Shown piece by piece: positions 15,679 through 26,145 of a DNA stretch of 40,014 nucleotides. Each line of letters opens with the position of its first letter. The stretch's first letter is position 1. This stretch comes from an uncultured Eubacterium sp. (lineage in GTDB: Bacteria > Bacillota > Clostridia > Lachnospirales > Lachnospiraceae). The notes below the pieces were generated by a model. The model was given only the letters and a program-made list of their open reading frames with translations. It searched no databases and was not told the DNA's origin. A program made the translations under genes and the position numbers. The DNA lies in NCBI GenBank assembly GCA_947178105.1, contig CAMWXD010000037.1, positions 1 to 40,014 of the forward strand, read 5' to 3'.

Positions 15679-17331
15679 TCACATACTTCCCCAAATACAC
15701 GTATTATCATTCCCAATCGCCGAAAACGTCATCACCTTTTCACTGGTGTCGTCTGTCTGTTCAAAGAACATGCCTTTGTAGACAACATCCCCGGCATTGA
15801 TCGTAACATAATCGTACCCTTTGCCGGAATCCGCCTTTGTGTAGGTGCCTGTCAGATCGCCGGATATGGTGCCGTCCTCATGCAGCTCGACTGACTGGAC
15901 TTTCAGCATATTGGTCTCGTTGCCGGTGCTGTGGTTGATCAGCTCGTAGCTGCCAATGACCTGCGCGTCGTCATAATTTGCAATCGCTTCGTTCCTGTTT
16001 TCGTAGACAGCGGTAACTGGCCAGTTGTCTTCGTTTAAGAACTGCTGGTGGACTCTGACCTCGTGGTATTCGGTTCCTTCGTCAAACCGCTGGTGGTAGA
16101 CGAGGTAGCGGCTGCCGTCTCCGTCAATCAGCGCGGAATTGTGCCCTGCGGCGCGGTAGCCGCGCTGGCCGTCAAACTCGTAGTTGCCGATCAGCTTGAT
16201 GCCGTATTTGAAGTTATCCACGCCGTTGTCTGCGGCGTTTCCTCCTGCGGCGTCTGTGTATGGGCCGTAGATCTGTTCGGAGCGGAACAGTCGCATGTTA
16301 TAGCCGCCTTTTCTTTGCAGCGCGCCGTATGTTTCATACATATAATAGTAGCCGGCTTCTTCATCGTACAGGATATAAGGGCCTTCGCCAGACTGGTGGT
16401 TTGCGCCTGCGATATGGCAGCCGTAATAACGGTCGATGTAATTGCCGCTTGCCTCGTCGGTGGAATCTTTGCCTGGGTACAGCGCCCGCCCGGTCTGCGG
16501 GTCGATCTCCAGGATAAACAAGCCGCCTGACCAGGAGCCGTATACCATATACATCTTTCCTTCTGCACCGCGTACTATCGTCGGGTCAATGGCATTTGGC
16601 GCGTAGTCGGTATTGTATTCGCTGCCTTTAAACCATTTTTCGTTTACTTCGTCAATACCGCCGTTTTCTGAGCCTTTTTCTATCAGCTCGGTAAAGTTCA
16701 GGTAATCGTTGTCCCATTTTGTATTGCGCTTGCTGTTGCCGTCCGGCGTACCGTCTGCGGTAATGCCGGAATAAACGAGCGTATCCACATACGTATATGG
16801 CCCTTCGATCGTCTTAGAGGCTGCAAAGCCAATACAGGAGCGGCGCCAGGTGGAGGTTGCGCTGTAATACAGCAAATAGGCGCCTTTGCTGCCGTCTTCC
16901 CATTTATAATCGTCAAACCAGTGTACGTCCGGCGCCCAGACTGCGAAGCGCCCCATGCAGTCGCCGTCGTCATGCCCTGCCCATTCGAACGATTCTGCAA
17001 GGTTTTCGGCAAGATTGCCATAGATTGGATTGTTTTCCGTATTTTGATAATCCGCCGTGATCTGCGTCCAGTTTACAAGGTCATCTGACTTTGCTGTTGC
17101 AAGATGGGTACCAAACACATAGTAAGTGCCGGTATCCATATCCTTTGTGATCGAAGGGTCATGCACGCTTGCCCGTTCAATCTGGTAGTGCCCGGCTGTG
17201 ACAACCGGCTTTTCCTTCATCTGCGCTATTTTCGGCTCTGTGCCGGATGCGCCGCCATCGGTTATGGCACATGCGGTAAGCGCTGCGGCAAGAAGCGCTA
17301 CGGCTGCACCGGAAATCATTTTCTTTTTCAT
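15679..17331 (-). CDS. GH43 endo-1,5-alpha-L-arabinanase, lipoprotein
   Basis: 550 aa. A lipoprotein signal (MKKKMISGAAVALLAAALTA, then lipidated C21) anchors it to the outer membrane face. The five-bladed GH43 domain has the catalytic-base region VHDPSI (D58), the second Asp in NAIDPTIV and the acid-bearing GEGPYILYDEEAG. A GH43 C-terminal beta domain (about 455-550) ends at IWGSM. It hydrolyses alpha-1,5-arabinan of pectin. It is a close paralogue of the larger upstream enzyme, sharing long near-identical stretches such as GHNSALID and HQRFDEGTE, but lacks the C-terminal Ig/LamG modules. A terminator precedes it, so it is less expressed or separately controlled. Confidence 0.92.
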   Translation of the reverse strand: MKKKMISGAAVALLAAALTACAITDGGASGTEPKIAQMKEKPVVTAGHYQIERASVHDPSITKDMDTGTYYVFGTHLATAKSDDLVNWTQITADYQNTENNPIYGNLAENLAESFEWAGHDDGDCMGRFAVWAPDVHWFDDYKWEDGSKGAYLLYYSATSTWRRSCIGFAASKTIEGPYTYVDTLVYSGITADGTPDGNSKRNTKWDNDYLNFTELIEKGSENGGIDEVNEKWFKGSEYNTDYAPNAIDPTIVRGAEGKMYMVYGSWSGGLFILEIDPQTGRALYPGKDSTDEASGNYIDRYYGCHIAGANHQSGEGPYILYDEEAGYYYMYETYGALQRKGGYNMRLFRSEQIYGPYTDAAGGNAADNGVDNFKYGIKLIGNYEFDGQRGYRAAGHNSALIDGDGSRYLVYHQRFDEGTEYHEVRVHQQFLNEDNWPVTAVYENRNEAIANYDDAQVIGSYELINHSTGNETNMLKVQSVELHEDGTISGDLTGTYTKADSGKGYDYVTINAGDVVYKGMFFEQTDDTSEKVMTFSAIGNDNTCIWGSM

Positions 17332-17360
17332 TCAATCCCCTCCTCTGATCGGAATTTTAT

Positions 17361-17403
17361 AAAAAAACCGCATGACCGTCGACATCTCGGATCATGCGGT
17401 TTT
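17361..17403 (-). terminator. Terminator between the two arabinanase genes
   Basis: An 11-bp perfect stem (AAACCGCATGA at 17365-17375, TCATGCGGTTT at 17392-17402) is followed by T7 on the minus strand, 30 bp before the start of the second arabinanase. It would limit read-through. Confidence 0.88.
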
Positions 17404-17431
17404 AAGCATCCTATTGCAGTTTTAGGCTGCA

Positions 17432-20035
17432 CTATTTTGAAGATTTCTGGTAAGCAGATCTTGCCTCTTCCGGTGTAAATACGCCGTTGTATACTTTTAC
17501 AAGGTCAAATTTGCCGCCGCGCACATCTTCATCATTCCAGATAAATCCTGCGCCTACCATTACATCTGTTGCATTCTGGATACACACATCATTTGCTTTG
17601 TTGAAGCAGCCGCTGATATCCTTTGCATCTTCTGTCACAAGCTCGCCGTCTAAGTATACACGGATTCCTTTTGTGCCGACGGAATACATCACCATATGCC
17701 ATTCGTCAGCCGGAACGAGCTTATTGCCTAATGCATCGCTATAGTCGGTTGCATTGATACGTCCGATCAGGTTCGCACCGATTCTTGTCATCGGGTAAGC
17801 CGCCTTTGCGTCTGCTTCGAACAGGGCGCTGTGCTCAAACGTATCGCCTGAGAGGTTAACCCACATGCTGACAGTGTAGCCGGCGTCTGTTACGTTTTTA
17901 AACGTATCTTCCGGCAGCCTTAAGTAATTAACGCCTTTTGCACCTGCTTCATTTTCAATCTGGAGGACGTTGCCCCTTACTGAATCGGTTACGATTTTTG
18001 CGCTGCCTTCGAGCGTTGCAGCCTTGCCTTCGCCGAGCTTGCTGTGGCCTGTCACGCTTGTCCCGGAGCTTTTGTTAAAGTTGTAGCCGTAAATCATCAA
18101 AGGCTTTGCATAAACCTTGACTTTAAAATCCTTCTTCGTAGATGCTGTGCCGTATGCAATCGTCGCTGTCAGCGTAACCGTCTTCTCTGCCTGCGGAGAT
18201 TTTACTTCGCCTTCGGTCGAAACCACGCTTTCGTCACTGGAAGCCCAAGTGATCTTCGCGCCGCTCAGCTCTGTTGGAAGTGTGATTTTTTCTCTAGTTG
18301 CTGCCGGAACGGTGATTCTGGAAGCAATCACTTCCGCTACTTTTTCATCCGAAGCATCCAACATGCTGCCCCAAATGGACTGGTTGTTGTTGCCGATCGC
18401 AGTAAAGGTCATCGCTTTTTCATTCAGGTCTGTCGTCTGTTCAAAGAATACGCCCTTGTATACAGCGGAGCCAAGCGTAATCGTGACATAATCATAGCCG
18501 CTGCCGGAGTCTGTCTTTTTCCATGTGCCCTTTTCATCGCCGGATACGGTACCGTCCGCGTTCAAAATAACGATCTCGTTTTCGATCATGCTGCCGTCTT
18601 TTTCACCGTCGCCGTGGTTGATAAATTCGTATGTACCGACTACCTGGTCGTCTTTGTAATTTGCAATCGCTTCGTTGCGGTTCTCATATACGGCTGTTAC
18701 CGGCCATCCGTCCTCGTTCATAATCTGCTGGCGGATCCTGACCTCATGAAACTCTGTGCCCTCGTCAAACCTCTGGTGGGATACGAGGTAATGTGCGCCG
18801 TCCGTATCGATCAATGCGGAGTTATGCCCTGCCGCGCAGTAGCCGCGCTGGTTGTAAAATGCATAGTTGCCGATCAGCTTGACGCCGTACTTGTACGTAT
18901 CCTTGGAGCTGTTCTGCGCTTCGTTGCCTGCGGCGTCTACATAAGGCCCTGTGACATTTTTCGAACGGAACAGGCGCATGTTGTAGCCGCCAGTCCTTGT
19001 CAGCCCGCCGTAAGTCTCATACAGGTAGTAGTAGCCTGCTTTTTCATCATAGGTAATATACGGCGCTTCGCCGGATGCAATATTATCGCCTGTCGGGTTG
19101 CCGCCTGCGATATGGATGCCGTAATAACGGTCAACGCGGTTGCCGGAAGCTGCGTCTGTACCGTCTACGCCCGGATAAATTGCAAGGCCGGTCTTTGGAT
19201 CGATTTCCAGCATAAACAAGCCGCCCGACCAGGAGCCGTAGGACATATAGATCTTGCCGTCTGCGGATGTTACAATCGCAGGATCGATACAGTTCGGTGC
19301 GACTGCGGTGTTGTAGCTGCCGTCCGCCTTAAACCAGTCGTCGCTTACTGCGTCAATGCCGCCGCCATTTGCCCCTTTTTCAATCAGCTCTTTAAAATTC
19401 AAATAATCGTTGTCCCACTTTGTATCCCGCTCGCTGTTGCCGTCTGTCCCTTCCTTTGATGTCATGCCGGAATAAACAAGGGTATCCAGATGCGCATACG
19501 GCCCTTCGATCGTCTTGGCTACGGCAACGCCGATACAGGAACGCTTCCAGGTAGAAGACGCCGTATAGTACATCAGATATGCGCCCTTGGAGCCGTCCGC
19601 CCATTCATAAGCTTCATCCCAGAATACGTCCGGCGCCCAGACTGCAAGCTCTGCCGTATCTTTGTTATCTTTGCAGTCCCCGTCTGCATAGCCTGCCCAG
19701 CGGAACGATTCCGCAAAATTTTCCACTACATTCCCATATACCGGATCAGCCTGTCCTGCTTTTGGAAACTGATAATCCGTAGAGATCTGCGTCCAGTTCA
19801 CAAGATCGTCTGACTTTGCGGTCGCCATATGGGAGCCAAATACATAGTATGTACCGGTTTCACGGTCTTTTACGATCGATGGATCGTGTACGGTCACCCT
19901 TTTGATACTCTCTGTCTTTGTCTCCGTAGCCACTGTCTTTTCCGCCCATACAGCCTGCGGCGTACATACCGTGCCTGCTGTCAGCATTACAGCCATTGCC
20001 CCCGCCAATAAACGGGAATACGTTTTCTTTCTCAT
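17432..20035 (-). CDS. Secreted multidomain GH43 endo-arabinanase with Ig-like and LamG modules
   Basis: 867 aa. A signal peptide of about 31 aa ends AVWA. The GH43 domain (about 45-470) has VHDPSIV (D51), NCIDPAIV and ASGEAPYITYDEKAG; a GH43 C-terminal beta domain (about 480-570) ends with IWGSMLDA. Then come an atrophied bacterial Ig domain (about 572-650, VIASRITVPAATREKITLP) and a LamG/concanavalin-like domain (about 655-865, AGYTVSMWVNLSG, DEWHMVMYSVG, RVYLDGELV). The LamG part probably binds polysaccharide. No sorting signal, so it is released or held by binding. With the lipoprotein paralogue downstream it suggests two-stage arabinan breakdown; no arabinose genes are in the window. Confidence 0.92.
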   Translation of the reverse strand: MRKKTYSRLLAGAMAVMLTAGTVCTPQAVWAEKTVATETKTESIKRVTVHDPSIVKDRETGTYYVFGSHMATAKSDDLVNWTQISTDYQFPKAGQADPVYGNVVENFAESFRWAGYADGDCKDNKDTAELAVWAPDVFWDEAYEWADGSKGAYLMYYTASSTWKRSCIGVAVAKTIEGPYAHLDTLVYSGMTSKEGTDGNSERDTKWDNDYLNFKELIEKGANGGGIDAVSDDWFKADGSYNTAVAPNCIDPAIVTSADGKIYMSYGSWSGGLFMLEIDPKTGLAIYPGVDGTDAASGNRVDRYYGIHIAGGNPTGDNIASGEAPYITYDEKAGYYYLYETYGGLTRTGGYNMRLFRSKNVTGPYVDAAGNEAQNSSKDTYKYGVKLIGNYAFYNQRGYCAAGHNSALIDTDGAHYLVSHQRFDEGTEFHEVRIRQQIMNEDGWPVTAVYENRNEAIANYKDDQVVGTYEFINHGDGEKDGSMIENEIVILNADGTVSGDEKGTWKKTDSGSGYDYVTITLGSAVYKGVFFEQTTDLNEKAMTFTAIGNNNQSIWGSMLDASDEKVAEVIASRITVPAATREKITLPTELSGAKITWASSDESVVSTEGEVKSPQAEKTVTLTATIAYGTASTKKDFKVKVYAKPLMIYGYNFNKSSGTSVTGHSKLGEGKAATLEGSAKIVTDSVRGNVLQIENEAGAKGVNYLRLPEDTFKNVTDAGYTVSMWVNLSGDTFEHSALFEADAKAAYPMTRIGANLIGRINATDYSDALGNKLVPADEWHMVMYSVGTKGIRVYLDGELVTEDAKDISGCFNKANDVCIQNATDVMVGAGFIWNDEDVRGGKFDLVKVYNGVFTPEEARSAYQKSSK

Positions 20036-20099
20036 CGTTACCCATTCTCCCTTCGCTTGTTTTATTTACCTTTTCGTAAACTATTTTAGCTTCACTTAA

Positions 20100-20128
20100 A
20101 GTGTACAATTTATTGCCGGATATTGCAA
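20100..20128 (-). promoter_or_regulatory. Possible promoter of the large arabinanase gene
   Basis: On the minus strand TTGCAA (20123-20128), 17 bp, TACACT (20100-20105), about 65 bp upstream of the start codon. Confidence 0.4.
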
Positions 20129-20233
20129 TAGGGATTTTACAGTTTGTATATAATATCTAATTTTAATCGTATAGTTTTGTGCACTATTTTATATCCTGAT
20201 GAGAAAGTACAAAACGCTGTTTGAACAAATACG

Positions 20234-21166
20234 CTATAGCACATACGTTTGAAAAAAACGCTCTGCGTTTTTCCAAAATATTTTTTCGGTTATGCTGCTT
20301 TCCAGCCCTTCCCGCTCCAGCAGTTGCTTGAAATACGGGATTGACTGTACGCCCTTTATGCCCGCTGCAAGCTGGTCGCCGCAGCCGTCAAAATCACTGC
20401 CGACCGCAAGAATATCTTCCCCTCCCAGTTCTAATACCGCATCGATATGCCTGCGAATGTCTGCGGCAGTTTTTTTGTGCCCGACAAATTCTTTATAAAA
20501 ATTCAGCCCTAACAGCCCGTTCCTGCGAACCAGCTCTTTGACCTGCCCGTTGTTCAGGTTGCGCGCCTGGCCGCAAACCTCGCGTACGTTGGAATGGGAT
20601 GCGATCACCGGGCTGGCTGTCAGGGCAAAGACCTCTTCTGCCCCGCGGTCGGATAAATGGGAGATGTCCAGGATCACCTGCTGGCTGTCCAACTGCTCCA
20701 CCAGCCTGCGCCCTTCCTCTGTCAATCCATGCTCCTGGCATGTGACTGCGCCGCAGCCGTATGTATTTTCATAATTCCAGGTCAGCATTGCGAACCGAAA
20801 GCCAAGCTTTTGCATCTGGCTGACAAGGCTCCCCATCAAAGAGACGTCCTCCACAGCAAGAAATACCGCCGCTTTTCCCTGTGCGTGCGCTTCCTGCATA
20901 TCTGACGCATTCTGGCACCACTTTACATAGGCGGACTGCTCCAGCAGCAGGCGGAGCGCACGCTGGTACATCTGCCAAAACGCTTCTTCTGTATCTTCCT
21001 GGCTGACTGCTAACTGTGACGCGTCTTTCCAAAGTGCAAAAACCTGGGTGTAATTGCCCGCGAATGCACGTACGCGTTCCAGGTCAAGGCAGCATGAATT
21101 TTTTCTCAGATCCTCTGATAAAGGGATTTCTGTAAGGGTATCTGCATGGCAGTCATAATAATTCAT
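20234..21166 (-). CDS. Membrane dipeptidase (M19 family)
   Basis: 310 aa. A zinc-dependent dipeptidase of the renal dipeptidase type. Metal-ligand motifs are in place: YDCHADTL (H-x-D near the N-terminus), LAVEDVSLMG (bridging Glu), ILDISHLSD and IASHSN (two His), and ILAVGSDFDGC near the C-terminus. No signal peptide, so it is probably cytoplasmic and cleaves dipeptides, perhaps with D-residues. The ATG at 21164-21166 has AAAGGA. It lies after the chemoreceptor terminator, so it is likely a separate unit. Confidence 0.9.
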   Translation of the reverse strand: MNYYDCHADTLTEIPLSEDLRKNSCCLDLERVRAFAGNYTQVFALWKDASQLAVSQEDTEEAFWQMYQRALRLLLEQSAYVKWCQNASDMQEAHAQGKAAVFLAVEDVSLMGSLVSQMQKLGFRFAMLTWNYENTYGCGAVTCQEHGLTEEGRRLVEQLDSQQVILDISHLSDRGAEEVFALTASPVIASHSNVREVCGQARNLNNGQVKELVRRNGLLGLNFYKEFVGHKKTAADIRRHIDAVLELGGEDILAVGSDFDGCGDQLAAGIKGVQSIPYFKQLLEREGLESSITEKIFWKNAERFFQTYVL

Positions 21167-21283
21167 AATGGTTTTCCTTTCTGCTTGTTCGTAAGGGACA
21201 AGATTTCCTGTCTGCTTATTTTAACATGAACAGACACAAAATACGATTCGAATTTTGTCTACAACAGGCCTGCTCCCACAACA

Positions 21284-21332
21284 AAAAACAGCGTATTTTA
21301 TCCGCCCGATACCGATAAAATACACTGTTTTT
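21284..21332 (-). terminator. Terminator of the chemoreceptor operon
   Basis: AAAAACAG-C-GTATTTTATC (21284-21302) pairs with GATAAAATAC-A-CTGTTTTT (21314-21332), a stem of about 18 bp with one mismatch. CTGTTTTTTG follows on the minus strand, 14 bp after the receptor stop codon. Confidence 0.85.
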
Positions 21333-21345
21333 CTTGCCTCTTACG

Positions 21346-23049
21346 CTATTCCAGTACAAACTGCCCCACAATGCCCTGCAAATGCTCGACCGAATCAAAG
21401 CATTCGGCTGCGAGTGTATTTGCATTGCCTGTTTTTTCCGTCATATTGCTGGTCTTTTCCGCGATATCGATAATACCGGCAGAGGCTTCCCCTACCGTGT
21501 CGCTGATGCCGTTCATCGCCTGTGCAATCATTTCGACAGAATCGGTAAGCCCGTTGACCGCCTCGCTGACGCTGTCCATGCTTGTCCTGAATACGTCCGC
21601 ATCCTGCCGGTACTGTTCGCTGACCTGCTCAAATTCCTTATATTCTTTCAGTACGGCCTTTTCCAAAAATACAGTCGTATCTTCCAGGCAGCCGGACATA
21701 TTGGCGACTGCGTGGTTGACCTCTGTTACGATCTCGTTGATATTGGCAATCGCCTGGGAAGTCTGGTCGGCAAGCCCGCCGATCTCTGTCGCCACGACTG
21801 CAAACCCGCGTCCTGCATCCCCCGCCCGCGCAGCTTCGATCGAAGCGTTCAGCGCCAGCAGGCTGGTCTGTGAGGAGATCTCCATAATCGTCTGCGTCAG
21901 TGCATTGATCTTTTCTACCGCCTTGGAGCCCTCGATCGCCTGGTCTGCTTTTGTCTTTACATTTTGATACATCGCGATCGTCTTGGTGCTTGCTTCCACT
22001 GTCTTTGTCCGCAGGCTCTGTGCACGTTCCATAATCTCCTCTGAGGTTTTTGCGCCCTGCTCTGCCATCGCGTTCAAATCTTCCGCTCCGTCCTTGATCG
22101 CATTGACATTTTCATTGACAGTCGCCGCTGTGGCCGCCGTTTCCTGCATACCTGCAGCCAACTGCTCGCTGGTAGCCGAGTTATCGGCGCACATCGTATT
22201 GACAGTGCCTGCCGCTGTATGCAGGTTTTTCACATTGGAAGTCACCTGTTTTCCTACATCTTCGATCTCATTGACCATTTTGCGCAACTGATTGCGCATC
22301 TGGCGGACTTCTCTTGCCATCTTGCCCGTCTCATCCTTGCGCCTGCACAAAACAGAGCTGTATTGGCTCGCCTTAAAATTAAACCTGGCTGTATCGGAAA
22401 TAATTCCTGTCAGGCGCTCAATCGGAATGCACAAAAACCTGCTGACGATATATGCCGCGATCATGCATACTACTGTACTGGCAAGCGATACGAGCAGCAT
22501 GGAAGAAACCATTTTGTTCACCGGATCTACGATATCCGTCTCGTCAATCGTCGTTACAACGATCATGTCCTGGCGTGTTTTCGCATAAGCCGCGCTTTTT
22601 TTTACCCCGTCCCGCTCATAGACAAGGATTCCGGTATCCGGCGCCGCACCGGATTTCAGCTTTTCCACCATATCCCGGACTTCCCCGACCTCCGGCTGCT
22701 GGCCGATCTTGGAAGCTGTCGGGTGATATACCATCGTTCCGTCCGCATCCATCAGATAACTGTAGGAGGACTCGATGCCTTCCATTTTTACGGAACTGAT
22801 CATCCCTGCACATGCCTCGTAGGAAAACTGGCCCTCGGGAATATTGCTGATCGTCTCCGCCGAATTTGACGCCACGCTCAAAAGATATTCGTCATTCAGC
22901 GCCCGTATCGCCTTTTCTGCGCCTCTCTCCGCATTGATGACATTTGCCAGAATGCAGATCATCGAAGCAATCACTACTACAAGTGTGACCTTAAAAGAGA
23001 TCGAATGAAAAAAATGCACTTTATCCTTTGCTTCCTCCCTGGTTTCCAT
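21346..23049 (-). CDS. Methyl-accepting chemotaxis protein with extracellular Cache-type domain
   Basis: 567 aa. TM1 is about 16-34. An extracellular single-Cache domain follows (about 38-185) with [20 protein letters not shown], then TM2 (about 188-212), HAMP, and a long signalling domain. The tip has [35 protein letters not shown], the CheA/CheW contact hairpin. There is no C-terminal pentapeptide for CheR docking. Cache domains usually bind small metabolites; the ligand is unknown. Second gene of a two-receptor operon (18-bp gap), with a GAGAGGAG site. Confidence 0.92.
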   Translation of the reverse strand: METREEAKDKVHFFHSISFKVTLVVVIASMICILANVINAERGAEKAIRALNDEYLLSVASNSAETISNIPEGQFSYEACAGMISSVKMEGIESSYSYLMDADGTMVYHPTASKIGQQPEVGEVRDMVEKLKSGAAPDTGILVYERDGVKKSAAYAKTRQDMIVVTTIDETDIVDPVNKMVSSMLLVSLASTVVCMIAAYIVSRFLCIPIERLTGIISDTARFNFKASQYSSVLCRRKDETGKMAREVRQMRNQLRKMVNEIEDVGKQVTSNVKNLHTAAGTVNTMCADNSATSEQLAAGMQETAATAATVNENVNAIKDGAEDLNAMAEQGAKTSEEIMERAQSLRTKTVEASTKTIAMYQNVKTKADQAIEGSKAVEKINALTQTIMEISSQTSLLALNASIEAARAGDAGRGFAVVATEIGGLADQTSQAIANINEIVTEVNHAVANMSGCLEDTTVFLEKAVLKEYKEFEQVSEQYRQDADVFRTSMDSVSEAVNGLTDSVEMIAQAMNGISDTVGEASAGIIDIAEKTSNMTEKTGNANTLAAECFDSVEHLQGIVGQFVLE

Positions 23050-23067
23050 ATTACTTCCTTACTCCTC

Positions 23068-24762
23068 TCAAAATTTAAAACGTTCCATCAGCTCTACCAT
23101 CGCTTCGACCTGTGCTTTCTGCTCCTCGCTGACTGCCGCCGTCTCCTGCGAAGTCGCCGAATTGTTGTCCACAACCGCGGATACCTGCTGCAAATTGCTC
23201 CTTACCTGGCGCATATGCTCTACGTCGTTTTGCAGCATGACAGCAATCTGGCTCATGGTCTCAGTCGCTTCCCCGGCGCCTGCCATGACCTCGTCCATAT
23301 TTGCCGCCGTCTGGTCTGCAATCGCAATCCCGCTGTCTACTGCGGCAATCGCTGTCTCGATCAGCTTAGTCGTCTTTCCTGCCGCCCGCGCCGAATCTTC
23401 CGCAAGGCTTTTTACCTGGTCTGCCACCACGGCAAACCCCTTGCCTGCTTCCCCGGCTCTCGCCGCTTCGATCGCCGCATTTAAAGACAGCAGGTTGGTC
23501 TGTGATGCAATCTCTTCGATCGTGCCGATAATCGTACCGATCTGCTCGGAACACCTGCTGATCTCCCCGATCGCAGCTTTCAGCTCCTGCATCTTGGCAT
23601 TTCCCTGCGCCAATGTCTCTCCTGCCCTAGACGCGATATCCACAGACTCCTGTGCCTTTTCCACGTTCCGTTCCATCGTCTGTGTCATCTGTTCAAATGC
23701 TGTCACAAGCTCGGATACCTGCCCTGCCTGGTCGGTGCTTCCTTCCGCCAAGTCCTCTGCGGCAAACGCAAGCTGTTCAGAACCGCTGTCGATCTGTACA
23801 GATACTTCCTTCAGTGTCGTTAACGTCTCGCGCATTTTTCCGCTGATCACCTCCAGCGATTCCCTGATCTTGATAAATTCCCCGACATACTCCTGCTCCA
23901 GGCGGACGTTGTAATCGCCGTTCCCCATTTGTTCCAGCACCTCTGAAATTTCCTGGATCATATGCAGCAGGTTATGTTTCATAAATGCGATCGCAGACAC
24001 CATGCTGCCGACCTCGCTGTCATCTTCCTGTAAATCCAGCGGCTCGCTGAAATCGCCGTCGGCAAGCGCCGCCATCTGTTCCGATACTTTCTGGATCGGC
24101 TCTAACAGCTCAGAAGTGGCAAACCGGATAATCTTCGCGATATGCCATACAATCAGGGCGAACGAAGCCATCAAAAGGACTGCCAGTAAAATCTGCACAA
24201 CCTTCAACAGTTTCTGCTGCCCGCTCTTGCGGCTGTTGATTTCCTGGATCGTCTGGTCGGTCTGCGCATTGATCTGGTCGACCGCATCTCCATACTCGGA
24301 AGAAAACACACTCGCCTGCGCCCCGGCAAGATCCCCGTTTCCTGCGGCTTCGATTGCCTGTTCTTCTAAAGGCACCAGATGCTCGGATAAGCCTGCGATC
24401 TCATCCAGCTTTTCCCATTCCTGGTTGGTAAGCCCGCATTTTTTCAGCGCTTCCCTCGCCTTATCACGGTGCTGGTCTTCATTTAACTCTTTCCAATAAG
24501 CATCGCAATACTTCTGGTCACCTGTGACCGCATACGAACGCACCGCATACGTCAGCGTCTTGGAACCGACACGGTACTGGTCAAGGGCAAGTGCAGCATT
24601 TAATTGGACAGACTGCATATTGGACAATGCCAAATTGAATATGGCAAATCCAAGCAATAAGATGATCCCTGCCCCCACGACCATAAAAGCATGTCTGACT
24701 AACGCGCGAAGCTGCGCCTCCTGACTGTTTTTTCTCAGTTTATCGTGTTTGACTCTTCTCAT
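23068..24762 (-). CDS. Methyl-accepting chemotaxis protein with four-helix-bundle sensor domain
   Basis: 564 aa from the ATG at 24760-24762; an upstream GTG at 24777 lies within the ribosome site GAGGAG. TM1 is about 25-48. The extracellular helices (about 50-185) have [20 protein letters not shown] and [20 protein letters not shown], a four-helix-bundle MCP sensor. TM2 (about 185-207) and HAMP ([14 protein letters not shown]) follow. The tip reads [26 protein letters not shown] and so on. It precedes the second receptor and shares a strong promoter. No other che genes are in the window. Confidence 0.92.
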   Translation of the reverse strand: MRRVKHDKLRKNSQEAQLRALVRHAFMVVGAGIILLLGFAIFNLALSNMQSVQLNAALALDQYRVGSKTLTYAVRSYAVTGDQKYCDAYWKELNEDQHRDKAREALKKCGLTNQEWEKLDEIAGLSEHLVPLEEQAIEAAGNGDLAGAQASVFSSEYGDAVDQINAQTDQTIQEINSRKSGQQKLLKVVQILLAVLLMASFALIVWHIAKIIRFATSELLEPIQKVSEQMAALADGDFSEPLDLQEDDSEVGSMVSAIAFMKHNLLHMIQEISEVLEQMGNGDYNVRLEQEYVGEFIKIRESLEVISGKMRETLTTLKEVSVQIDSGSEQLAFAAEDLAEGSTDQAGQVSELVTAFEQMTQTMERNVEKAQESVDIASRAGETLAQGNAKMQELKAAIGEISRCSEQIGTIIGTIEEIASQTNLLSLNAAIEAARAGEAGKGFAVVADQVKSLAEDSARAAGKTTKLIETAIAAVDSGIAIADQTAANMDEVMAGAGEATETMSQIAVMLQNDVEHMRQVRSNLQQVSAVVDNNSATSQETAAVSEEQKAQVEAMVELMERFKF

Positions 24763-24808
24763 GTACTCTCTCCTCACCTTGTCGCTTCAACTATGGAATA
24801 CTAGCTCC

Positions 24809-24837
24809 ATTATACCCAACCGGAAGTAGCGGGTCAA
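24809..24837 (-). promoter_or_regulatory. Strong sigma-A promoter of the chemoreceptor operon
   Basis: TTGACC (plus 24832-24837), 17 bp, TATAAT (plus 24809-24814), 45 bp upstream of the first receptor. A short arm pair TTCCTA/TAGGAA around 24850-24885 just upstream may end the kinase transcript. Confidence 0.8.
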
Positions 24838-24870
24838 GGCTGGCATAAAAATATTCCTACCGTTTTTATT

Positions 24871-26145
24871 TTACATAGGAAACACCACCGTCACACTCAT
24901 ATCCTCTCCCTCTGCCTTCGCAAAAATATCCCCGCCCATCCGGCGCATCAAAAGCCGGCAGATAAAAAGCCCCAGCCCGCTCCCGGTACTTCCCGTGGCG
25001 TTTGACCCCCTCCAAAAGCTTTCAAACACATGCACAATCTCCGCCTGCGGCAGCGTATTGCCGCTGTTTGTAACCGTAACCAGCACACAATCCTCCTCTT
25101 CGGAACACGACAGCGTGATTTTGCTGCCATCCCCATATTTGACCGCATTTTCCATAAGATTCTGCAAGACTTCCACACTGCGGTCAAAGTCTCCCCGCAG
25201 CAGGCAGTCGCTAAAAGCACCGGCCTGGAACTGCGTATGCAAAAGCCTTAATTTTTCCTCATAATAAACAGCGATTTTACGAATCAGCTCCGATAAATAA
25301 AACTGGCCATTTATCACCTCAATATACGAAAAATCCGCCTCGGAAGCCTTTGCCATCTGCGACACAAACTCTCCGATCTCGTCTGCCTTTACGTCAATGC
25401 TTTCAGCTATCCCCTCAAGCTGCGCCGTATCTGCATACAGGCGCCTGGAAATCACTTTTGCATACAGCTTGATCGCGGACAGCGGCGTTTTGAGATCATG
25501 GGACACCGACAGCACAAGCGTCTTTTGGGCACGCTGCATCTCCAGCTCCCGTTTGTTCTGCTGCTCCATATATTCCCGCAGCAGGTCGACGCCCCAGATA
25601 AACCTGCTGAAAAAGCGGCTCTTTTGCTGCGGCAGCGGCGTGGCAAGCCTGCCCTTGGACAGCTCATACGGGATGTCCTTTAGCATTTCAAACGGCTTTA
25701 ATATATTTCGCCAAATATAAAACAGCAAAAACACTGGCAGCAGCGCCACCGCAAAAAGCGCCAGGTTGGCATACACCACTATCCGCCCCCTGTCCGTCTG
25801 CGTATTTATATGATAATCAAACCGGTAGAGCACTCCGTCAATGCTGCGGATCAGGTAATCGCTGCCCTGCCCTTCCAAAAACTCATGCAGCATATCGTCC
25901 TCTTTTTGCTCTGTTATACCAGCGCCTGACTCACAGCGTATGACCTGGTCTACATACTGGCAACCGGACAAGTCTATGCTTTCATACCCGCCAAGGCGGA
26001 TCTTTTTTGCAAGCCTGGCGGCTTCTACCTGGTACATGCGCCCCTGCGTATTCCGGCTGATGCCAAGCAGCGCAGCGTTTGCGCCTATAAAAATGGCTAC
26101 CGTCGCCCAAAAGACAACTGCAGCCAGCCTGTAAAAACTTTTCAT
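24871..26145 (-). CDS. Sensor histidine kinase
   Basis: 424 aa from the ATG at 26143-26145, which overlaps the response regulator stop as ATGA; a longer frame would overlap the regulator gene by 85 bp. TM1 is 7-28, an extracellular loop of about 95 aa follows, and TM2 is 123-145. The H-box is LVLSVSHDLKTPLSAIKLYA (phospho-His H216). N-box NLMENAVKYGDG and G-box GSGLGLFICRLL complete the kinase. The loop has an acidic Glu/Asp character and may sense peptide or act with the permease. Last gene of the permease-ATPase-regulator-kinase operon. Confidence 0.9.
   Translation of the reverse strand: MKSFYRLAAVVFWATVAIFIGANAALLGISRNTQGRMYQVEAARLAKKIRLGGYESIDLSGCQYVDQVIRCESGAGITEQKEDDMLHEFLEGQGSDYLIRSIDGVLYRFDYHINTQTDRGRIVVYANLALFAVALLPVFLLFYIWRNILKPFEMLKDIPYELSKGRLATPLPQQKSRFFSRFIWGVDLLREYMEQQNKRELEMQRAQKTLVLSVSHDLKTPLSAIKLYAKVISRRLYADTAQLEGIAESIDVKADEIGEFVSQMAKASEADFSYIEVINGQFYLSELIRKIAVYYEEKLRLLHTQFQAGAFSDCLLRGDFDRSVEVLQNLMENAVKYGDGSKITLSCSEEEDCVLVTVTNSGNTLPQAEIVHVFESFWRGSNATGSTGSGLGLFICRLLMRRMGGDIFAKAEGEDMSVTVVFPM

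Noticed and set aside
18044..19459. 471-codon open frame on the plus strand inside the arabinanase gene
   Set aside because: It is fully antisense to a well-supported GH43 gene, has a Cys/Val/Arg-heavy composition typical of shadow frames, and shows no domain or ribosome site.
21371..21967. 198-codon plus-strand frame, Ala/Ser-rich
   Set aside because: Antisense to the conserved chemoreceptor signalling domain; composition mirrors its codons.
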